A stretch of 64,000 nucleotides of DNA from Owenia fusiformis. Lineage: Eukaryota; Annelida; Polychaeta; Sabellida; Oweniidae. Below the pieces are notes generated by a model that had not been told where the DNA came from, did not search any database, and saw nothing but the letters and a program-made list of their open reading frames with translations. Positions 55,165 through 64,000 of this stretch are shown in pieces; position 1 is the stretch's first letter; each line of letters begins with the position of its first letter. The stretch spans positions 34,362,572 through 34,426,571 of the forward strand of contig CAIIXF020000012.1 of NCBI GenBank assembly GCA_903813345.2, read 5' to 3'. The position numbers were made by a program, and so were the translations under genes.

Positions 55165-58100
55165 TATACGTTTTTACAAACCGGCTTTATGTACCTGTAA
55201 CACGTCCAAGTATGGGATAAACATGAATATGTCATAAGCATATAGTGAGATAATTGTTAGATTAGGTTTGCTATAAGTGACTTTAAAACAAAAAAATAAA
55301 AAACATTAGTTCACGTGTTAAAGTCCCATTGACCACGACATCAAGGAAAATTGAGCTTTTTGTCAGCAGACATCTTTATAGATGGAACTAGCTATGTACT
55401 ACATTTTTAAATACACTCACATTGTACATGTAGCTGTAATATCTAAGATGTTATTTTTATTGATGAAAAGATTCTTACATACTAAAGTTACATTAAAATA
55501 TCAATTGCAATAGCCACCTGTTTTTAACATCCCTTTGTCACTCATCCCTTAATTATCTCTGTGTATCTTAAACGTGTGTGTGTTCGATGTTGATAGCACC
55601 CGAGTGCAACCTAAGGAGCACATACAATACATTTTGTGTATGCCCAGTCTGGCCGCCTTATATCTGCCTGCACCGAGAAATGGGCGCAGCTTTGACAATT
55701 AACGAATGATATAACGATATCGCGGATTTCACCGAATGTTATTCATCCCTAAATAGCTTTTTTATTTAGTCTTATGATCCGACTGATGTTTCAATTTTTT
55801 GCAGTGACTCTGAAATTGCTGCGCCAGATATGACATCACAGCGACTCATTTTCCTACATTTAAATCACTAAACTAAATCAATTGAAACATAATCATTAAA
55901 GAATGAGGACCTTGTATTTTACTTTGGACGAGGGTAGTGGCCATGTCTTGGCATGGCTAGTTGTGCATTAACGTTTGATACTGTTGTGCGGATAAAAATA
56001 ATGAATATATGTTAAAGTAGCACTAAACAGATACTTTTAAAGTTAAAAGAATATAGTTACCTTTAAAGAATGGGCCCAACGAATAGATATTGAATATAGG
56101 ACTCGTTTGATGAAACGTTCGTTCTTTTAATTCTAATAAACCTAGAAATCAATCAACGATTAAGTAAATTGACAAGACTTCATGTTCAAGTTGGCTGAAT
56201 TTCGTGTAACTTAACTCTGTTATGTTTCTAGATTTTACATATGGAGAACAGAATTCGAAATCATAATCACAATCGTATTTTAAGGCAAATAGGCCATGAA
56301 TATGCTTTTAGTTACACGGTGGATGATCAAATTAACACATTTTGGATGTTGAATTTCATTTCAAGTTCATTCGAATTTACGCATTATCGTGGGAAAGCCC
56401 ATGGCATTATCCAATAAAATTGATATATATATACTGTCTAGGCTGAGACTAACATATATAATGTTATTTAATGTATTTAATATACAGGATATATCTGAGA
56501 AAGTTATGCAATATATCTACACGAGAAATAGTAGGGACCGAGGGTTGATATATTACCTTTACCTGTCGAAAATCGAGTATAAACTATGAGGATTAGATAC
56601 GCATTGAATGTAATGGAACCGTCATGTAATAATTAGAAATGATAATCACAATCAAATCATGAATATTTTATCTAGATTTAAAGTGCTTAAGATTTATTTT
56701 TAAAACTCAACCGAACTATTAACATTTAAAAGCACCGAACGAATTTTCTGGGGATTGCTGATGAGCGGGTGGGATGGGATGGGAGGGATAAAATGAAATA
56801 CTAGATAAAATATTGATACCTTTACGCATGTCAATCTCAAATTAGAATGCATATATCATTATCTCTTTTATTCTTCTGTATTGTAATACGATAGTCTGAT
56901 TATTGTCAATATCCTATACATGAAATAATGTACAACGTTTATTCTACATTGAATAACAAACGAAATAAAACCCATCTTTGTACGAATTTATTTTTCATAT
57001 GACACAAAGTAACATAACATTGTTATATGTTGCATTTACGACTACTACAGCAAATCAGAAAATTCGTACAATATCAAACGTAAGAGTTGTTCACAAATAC
57101 ATTGGTATTTTGATATGAGTATCATGTAGTATTAAAATATTAAAATCATATGATCAGCAAGTTTATAAGCTTAATATTGTATTGTTTTTTATTTAAGTGT
57201 CGCATGCTTAATTTCATACATATACATCTGTACAATCATCCAAAAAGCCTCGAGCCACCAATGGCTTATGAGACACTGCTAATCAAAATAAATCATATAA
57301 TATTATATAATAAGATGCATAATATGAGTCAGTTGCAGAAATAGGATTATGAATAAAGCAAAGTTCATGACCTCTATTACGAACATTGTTTGATGAACTC
57401 GATCACTCAGTCAGTTGTTGAACATATGCAAATGTGGTCAGGTTATAAATATAAGTACAATTTAAGTCCATGATATTTTCACATATTGAACATAACACTC
57501 AGTTCACAAAGAGATGTATACAAATCTAATCCACAAGTAGAAATGATTGTTTCATGCTGTGTATGCATTGTGTATAAACTGTAATCCAAAACATGAATAA
57601 AGTGGGCAAGAGGTGGTTGTATGATGGCCCATAAAATCACATTATGTAACACCGGCACCCTGGTTCAATATAGTGCAGTGGCCCATGTTTGATATACGTA
57701 CATCAAAACTCATGTTTTTTCAAGGAAAGAAGCTAGATTAGTGATATATTGAAAAATCAAACTACTATACCCCAATACTGTAGCCCGTATTTCTTTAAAA
57801 GGAATACAGGCTACAGTGAAGTTGCAAATGGAGGACCTTTGTTTATTTCCATAGTTCTGGAGGAATACTAGATTTTACATTGTATAGATTCATCGAGCAG
57901 TTTGCAACGCACTATCACCAGAAAAGTCCTATGGAAAAGGACAAAGAATACCCGCTCTATTTGCAACTTAACTGTACCCTGTATTCTTTTTAAATGTGTT
58001 CACGTGGTAGGGTAGTGTGATACTCCCTCTGCCTATGCCTACATCGTTCAATCTTTTTTTCATAGTATAACGCCTTATTAATACAACAGTTATTGAGCTG

Positions 58101-58640
58101 TTAAGAAAACATACTAACAAACAAACCACCGAGTTTAGAGTAAGACATATACATGTATTGTTCTATTATCAAATCATATATTGTGTCCCAATTCTAAAAC
58201 GTTAACAGTTTATGGTGTACAATAAAACTATTACTATTAACCACTTTAATATATTTAGACAAAAAATATCAAGTTACTCATCAGCCAACAAATCTCAAAA
58301 TATCGAAAAATGAAAAATACGAGGTACTTGTTCACTCAAATCTAGGAGTCAATTGGTAATGTGTACCTATAGATAGTTCTCAAAGTAAATGAGCAAAAGC
58401 GTAACATTTGTATGTAGCATGCTTCATAAAACACTAAACTTAGCCCAAAAAGTAAGCGTGCATTTTGTTCCTGGCACTGATTGGTTAATAAGTGAATACA
58501 ATTCGTTGAATGCACGATGCACTCAAAAGATTAGCAGCTGGGAAAGGCTATTGAACAAAAAGTACGCTTTCGTACTCAAAAAAGGATTACCCTTTTACAA
58601 CTTTGACAACTTTGAAGCATGAACTTCGGAAGATCTAACG
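55165..58640. other. Long stretch with no supported gene
   Basis: I find no domain signature or consistent exon chain. A small hairpin (ACTGTAGCCCGTATT / AATACAGGCTACAGT) lies at 57777-57817. The 77-codon frame at 58389-58622 is unassigned. Confidence 0.5.
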
Positions 58641-58649
58641 AAATGTACT

Positions 58650-58730
58650 TATTTCCTAATTAAACAGTCTTCACCACAAACCACACAACATAATATCACA
58701 TATATTATAGGATTAAATTGGAGCCAGCAG
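58650..58730. repeat. 80-bp direct repeat, copy 1
   Basis: ATTTCCTAATTAAACAGTCT through GGATTAAATTGGAGCCAGCA is identical by eye to 60460-60540. The flanks differ on both sides. Confidence 0.95.
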
Positions 58731-59584
58731 CCCGCGTTTATTGGAAAAGCGTTAAGTACATCTGGTACAAAGAATGAGTGAAAAAATGAAAAAATGAAGC
58801 CAGTTCGCGATGCATCCAGGTACCTATGACGGCCACGATGCCAATGTCATAGCGGCCACGATGCCGATGGCATTAATGCCAGAAACCTCTTAGGTTCAAA
58901 TATACCCAACATCCGTCCTCGGCTCTCAACCTCGCTGCTGATTTACGATGTTAACTGCCTTCAAGACATCAATAAGGCACCGTATAATTAAAACATCTAA
59001 ATCCAACAACCCAAAACCAATGATCAACTGTCATTAAAGCCATTGTGGCTACACGTTTGTTAACACGTCAAAGATCTCAAATAAATTCACAAATTTCGGA
59101 ATAAACCAAATTCTAAATTGTGACTGTATCTGTCAACTTGCACTATAAAAAACTTGTATAAGGACCATACACGTATATAGTGCCTTCTAGCACTATGCAA
59201 AATCTGTGAGTAATATACCTCACTATCTAATACAGTAATCACAAACTGTCATTAATACATATTAACAATAATCTAAATAACTGTCTACAGACTTGCACTT
59301 TAACCATATCATTGCCTCTTGGCAAAAAACGTAACTGAAATGAAACTTACTTCTTTAACAGACTGTCGTAATATGCGACATTGTTGGTCACAATAGACAA
59401 AAATTCCGTGATTATCACAATACACGAACGAACGTATACAAAAATCCTACGACCTTTTGTGATGAAAAATATAAAATCTGTAAAGCACCATGCTTTGCAA
59501 ACCCTTATACCAACTGGTCTCGTATTGCAACAAAAGCAAAAGTACAACTCTTGGAAACGTTGTAAAATCTAAATACTATAAAAA

Positions 59585-59700
59585 CTGTTTAATATAAAAT
59601 GCAATTAGCTGACAAGCACTTCTCTTAATGTGTTTGTCACATTAATATAAAACAACTACTGTAAATGTTGTTGATGAACACAACTATCACCTTAAAATAC
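59585..59700. repeat. Diverged direct repeat, copy 1
   Basis: TATAAAATGCAATTAGCTGA, CACTTCTCTTAATGTGTTTG and AACACAACTATCACCTTAAA match 61515-61612 at about 85% by eye, in the same orientation. Confidence 0.8.
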
Positions 59701-60459
59701 CAAGACTTGATGCCCTTCTGGAAATAGATATTACATATATCTAAAAATATAAAGGACTTTCGAATATAATCAATATCTTAAAAAGCAAAACTTTGTGCCT
59801 TCCTCGAAACAATATGACAGAAACGCACTTAAATACATGTTTATTCGCTAAGATACAATGCGCTGTCAGTAAAAATTAAACCATGCCTTGAGATTCAGAT
59901 TTATATGCAAATTACATAATTGCTTCAAAGAAATCTAATATCTAATTGTTTTAATTAACATCCTATATTATGCAATGCATTGTAATAATTGCAGAAAAAT
60001 ATACTTCCCAAGATAGTAATAAATGGGAACAGGTTACATCAACGTCAGAACACATATACTTAATTCAAAAACGTTGATTTGGTCAAAAGCACTTACAAGA
60101 AAGTGTTCACTAACTTCAATATGAAAAACGTTAGTTTATCGACCTGACACCGTTAAAACCCAGATCGAAATCTTTGTGACTTCGAAAGGGAAAAAGGTAT
60201 GCCTCCTCGAACAATAAAACTAAATTTTCGAATCCGTTGTATGACAACTTACAACATAAACTAAAACTGTGTATAAACGCTTCGGTTGCTGCTCGCAGAA
60301 TAACACGATCATATCGTGCATCTACTCACATAACCTACTCATGATCACATCATGTTATCCAATCAGTTGAAATCGCGTTCGATTTCACTAACGTTACGAC
60401 GTTATATCAACCGGAAATAAAATAATTCAACTCTAATTTCAAACGTGTTGAATTTTAAT

Positions 60460-60540
60460 TATTTCCTAATTAAACAGTCTTCACCACAAACCACACAACA
60501 TAATATCACATATATTATAGGATTAAATTGGAGCCAGCAG
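60460..60540. repeat. 80-bp direct repeat, copy 2
   Basis: Same 80 bp as 58650-58730, 1810 bp downstream. No difference seen. Confidence 0.95.
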
Positions 60541-60609
60541 CTACGCCAGAACCTTCTAAAAAACGGGCAAACTAGTGACCAAAGCTCGAAATGTCTCTTC
60601 TTTGAGACT

Positions 60610-60990
60610 TCCAACAAAGGTAGTCTTCCTTGAATCAGTCCAAGGCATCATATCTGTATCACACGTACATGTATCTGTCTTATATGGATCTCAATCCAAC
60701 AAAGTAGTCTTCTTTTAATCAGCTCAAAGCATCTAATCTATATCACGCTAGTATCTATCTTATATGGACAAAATGTGGCCCAGTGTTCACATAGGCTTGT
60801 GTCCATACCTTACTTTTGGTTGTATTTGTTGTATCTATCTTATATGGATCTCAATCCAACAAAGTAGTCTTCTTTGAATCAGTCCAAAGCATCTTATTTA
60901 TATCACACTTGTATCTATCTTATAAGGACAACTTGTGTTCCAATGTTCATTTAGGCGTGTGTCCATACCCTACTATGGTTTGTATTTCCT
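60610..60990. repeat. Degenerate tandem repeat (CCAACAAAGTAGTCTTC units)
   Basis: ATCTCAATCCAACAAAGTAG with TCTTCTTT, AATCAG, CAAAGCATCT and TATCTATCTTATATGGA recurs at about 60610, 60686 and 60846 (spacings ~76 and 160 bp). Confidence 0.75.
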
Positions 60991-61139
60991 GAAATTACAC
61001 AGAAATAGCATTAAAAACATGTAAATATCGCATTGTCGCTCCAAGCGACTAACCCCTTTTTGAGGTTGCTAAATTGTACCTGCGTTCGACGCATTATACA
61101 AATCCGTCAACCCACGATACAAGTAGACTTAAAGTCTTT

Positions 61140-61515
61140 TACGTCAGAGTTCGAACTGTACTGCATCAGAACAACTGCTCGACGTAATGGCTATAATGCC
61201 AAACATGATAACATTTTTTACGTCGGAGTTCCAACTGTACTTCAACAGAACAACTATTCGACGTACTGGTAATAATGCCAAACATGACAACAATTTTTCG
61301 TCTGAGTTCCAACTGTACTTCAACAGAACAACTATTCGACGTACTGGTAATTATGCCATACATGATAACACTTTTTATGTCGGAGTTCCAACTGTACTTC
61401 AACAGAACAACTATTTGACATACTGGTAATAATGCCAAACATGATAACAATTTTCATGTCGGAATGTCAACTGAACTTTAACAGAACAACTGCTCAACGT
61501 AATGCCAAACACGTT
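61140..61515. repeat. 78-80-bp tandem repeat, ~4.6 units
   Basis: GGAGTTCCAACTGTACTTCA starts at about 61147, 61225, 61303, 61382 and 61461. Each unit continues with ACAGAACAACTATTCGACGT and AATGCCAAACATGATAACA. Degenerate extra units are at 61620-61745. Open frames on both strands here are products of the repeat. Confidence 0.92.
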
Positions 61516-61612
61516 CAATATAGAATGCAATTAGCTGACGAACACTTCTCTAAGGTGTTTGTTACACTAATATTGTAAATGTTGCTAGGAACACAACTAT
61601 CATCTTAAAACC
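61515..61612. repeat. Diverged direct repeat, copy 2
   Basis: Counterpart of 59585-59700. Confidence 0.8.
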
Positions 61613-61971
61613 ATATTAACTACTATTCGACGTCATGACTATAACGTCAAACATGCCAACAATTCTTATTCAACAGAATTTACTCAACGTAATGGCTATA
61701 ATGCCAAACATAATAACAATCCTAAGTCAGAGTTCCATTACGTAATTTTACTAAGTGTATTTCTTGTTGTTGCAGGTAAAACATAACAATCAAGTAGTCT
61801 ATCTGAATTGACAACTTCAAAAATCAATTCACCAACCAACACAATCGCTTGAACTAAACTATTCCAAAATAGATTTTATCATTTTTGAAATAACCTGCTA
61901 AATTTTAACCAAAATCATATGCATTAATAAATATTAAACATCAATATTTACAAAAACATGGATAATCCAGA

Positions 61972-63279
61972 GAACATACCTGAATCCAAATATCCAATGT
62001 ATCAACTCAAACTATTTGTCTATCGTACATAGATTTCTCTATGCTATATACAGTAAACTCTAAAAATGTACAATTATCATTTGGACCAGGAATCGACACA
62101 CTAAGCTCACGCTTATTTCAAAATGTATCAAGTATGGAGCAACTCCGCAATTTTTCATTTAAACTTTTAGAATTTATTCAACATGCAATAATCGTGCATT
62201 TAACTAACAATGTAACCAAAGTAAATGTCCAGATTCGACTTCTCCCAGTCTCGAATCTAGACAATTCAACTATCTTCTAAAGAATAGTAAATCTTATATA
62301 AACTCGATCCAGGTTTTAAACCTAAATGATTATATTAGGGAATTCAATTCACCTGGCTAATCAGACTAATTAAAATATCTATTCAAAATCTTCAACTCGC
62401 CTTAAAAAAGTATCGATTTTCAAACAAATCGAAAACAAGAGTGTTAAAGACGAAAAGTAAGCAAATACAACCATTGTAAAGTATGCGTACCAAGCATATG
62501 TCTGAATCCGACTACCCGTGTATCGATTCACAACATACCTGTACCTTCAAAGATAACCATCTTCTTTATCAATGTTATAAACAGAGAAACTAGACCGAAC
62601 TGTTGGTATAAACACCCTATCAGAAAACCTAAAATGCTGATATTACACAATGCAGTTTTATAGGATTCCACTTCTATTTTACACGACCAGTATTCAACAA
62701 TATCGATCAACGACATTTTAAGCTAAAAGAGCTATTTATAAACATGTAAATTAAAAATATACTATACTAGTAACCTTTTTGCATCTATCAACATTAACTG
62801 TTTGAGCCTGAATACGACTACTCTTAGAACTCATTTGATCAAGCAGTTTATTTAACTGAATCTGTCAAATAAAATATCCTCCATAATTCAGCAACTTGTC
62901 TATGAAGACGAAAAGTTCTGAATATAGAAACTTATACAGGATACAATTTGTTTTTGTACGGATATTCAGTATCTAAAAAGATATGCCTGAACTCTACCCT
63001 CCTGGTAACGATTCACGACATTTCCCAACCAAAAAGTTCTTTATGATTACTCTCGGAACCCCTTAATGGCATTTTGATCATTTCTAAATATGAATCAATG
63101 CTGTGAGTAGCAAACAAACATGTTTGCGATAACGTATAGCCTACAAAAAATTCATTAAGAATCTGTCTAATCCAAGCATCCTCTTGATAATAAAAGTTAT
63201 GAAAGTGTACAATTTCATTTGCAGGATATGAAGTGTCCAAGGTGTAAGTATGAATCCGACCCTCCTGGTAGCGATTCAC
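61972..63279 (-). repeat. Five dispersed copies of a ~35-bp minus-strand motif
   Basis: Read in complement, GTGAATCG.TACC.GG.GGGTCGGATTCAG-like sequence occurs at about 63245-63279, 62982-63017, 62805-62835 (weak), 62496-62531 and 61972-62003 (weak). Three copies translate alike: VNRYQEGRIHTY, VNRYQEGRVQAY and VNRYTGSRIQTY. It could be repeated exon starts of an unrecognised gene or a dispersed repeat. The first copy continues as an open frame of 88 codons (63279 down to 63013). Confidence 0.5.
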
Positions 63280-64000
63280 TGCAATAATGTCATTAGCTTA
63301 TAACTTAAATACCATACAAATATAGATTACCAAACAACGACATTTAACAATTCGACAATGACTCCTGAGTAACACAACTTGTTAGTTGTTTGTCATGACT
63401 TACAACATTGAAATGCTTACGTTGCACAACTTTATTAGTTTATACAAAAACTATAATGTAACATAAGAGTTCATTTGAAAAACGTTTGCTGTAAAATAAC
63501 ATTTTAATATCTTTGCCCAACACTGCTTTTTGCTGAACCGAGGGGCATATTTGCACCTTGCAAATACCATGTCTGAAACAAATCAACAAGCCTAAAACCG
63601 TAACTCTGGTTTAAAAACTGCCAAATCTAAATAGGACGTTTGTTTGTAAGGATTCCATCTCCCTATAACACATAAAATGCAGTTTTTGTAAATCTTCGGA
63701 AAATGTACCCGTTTGCGTAGTGACCTAAATATCTGAAACAATTTCAAAAACATGAATATTTTAACAGTCAAGTTACAAACATCCAACGTCTGTAGCAGTG
63801 TGACGTCTTGCCCATGACTGAACGATAGATCTTGCAATCTTTACTGTTTAGTGCTCTTGCACCTGTGACCAATCTAAATGTGTTTTTTAGCAAAACTTAC
63901 AAACCCTCTATCCTTACATTAATAAAAAGGATATTTGATATGCTAAGCAAATCTGTATAACAATTACTTATCTTATTCATTGCGATAGCTGAACCCTCTT

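Noticed and set aside
61166-61450. Repetitive frames on both strands (NSCSVEVQLELRRK; FQLYFNRTTIRRTG)
   Set aside because: Products of the 78-80-bp tandem repeat, open on both strands because the unit lacks stops in those frames.
58389-62280. Possible homology between frames 58389-58622 and 62041-62280 (F-x-PG-x-D motif)
   Set aside because: Only a handful of aligned residues agree; the DNA does not align convincingly, so I treat it as chance.

Overview
The window reads as intron-containing, AT-rich animal nuclear DNA in which most of the sequence is interspersed repeat. Exon junctions follow GT-AG and the recognisable cellular gene is a metazoan SLC22-type transporter. The repeat modules (a GCTCACATG-ended element followed by a GTCCGTCTGTC run, and ~145-bp tandem units carrying 'CCATCTTGCATTCTGGCGGCCATC') are of the kind common in marine molluscs, so a mollusc, probably a bivalve, is my best guess. 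This is inference from motifs, not a search.

Layout. 1-7,980: an inverted tandem array (900-2036), small foldback elements and a decayed non-LTR retrotransposon (4172-5230). 7,983-14,322: two direct copies of a segmental duplication, each with a copy of an unidentified C-terminal coding segment, flanking a possible small secreted-protein locus on the minus strand. 15,137-25,665: a broken mariner, a foldback mariner MITE, then an SLC22-family transporter on the plus strand with ten readable exons. Its introns hold at least five transposon insertions, and one expected exon (around TM4-TM6) is not visible where a MITE now sits. 26,060-30,750: a ~45-bp satellite array split by a 4.2-kb element that contains other nested elements. 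31,167-41,000: nested transposons, including a 3.1-kb TTAA-flanked element whose empty site is preserved elsewhere in the window. 41,785-46,098: a possible 3.7-kb element with ~200-bp inverted ends and two further repeats.

47,363-52,700: the most interesting locus. A 7-codon first exon with a strong start and donor joins in frame to a ~1.96-kb exon made almost wholly of a 21-bp, seven-residue unit. The predicted 659-aa protein is a near-perfect heptad coiled coil, and its 3.36-kb intron is largely two mariner-type elements. 52,890-64,000: palindromes, tandem repeats and an AT-rich region with duplicated blocks and a dispersed minus-strand motif (NRYxxGRIQTY).

The genes do not form a pathway. 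The shared theme is transposon-driven change: insertions next to splice sites, an exon apparently lost to a MITE, exon fragments copied in segmental duplications, and nested elements whose insertion order can be read directly.
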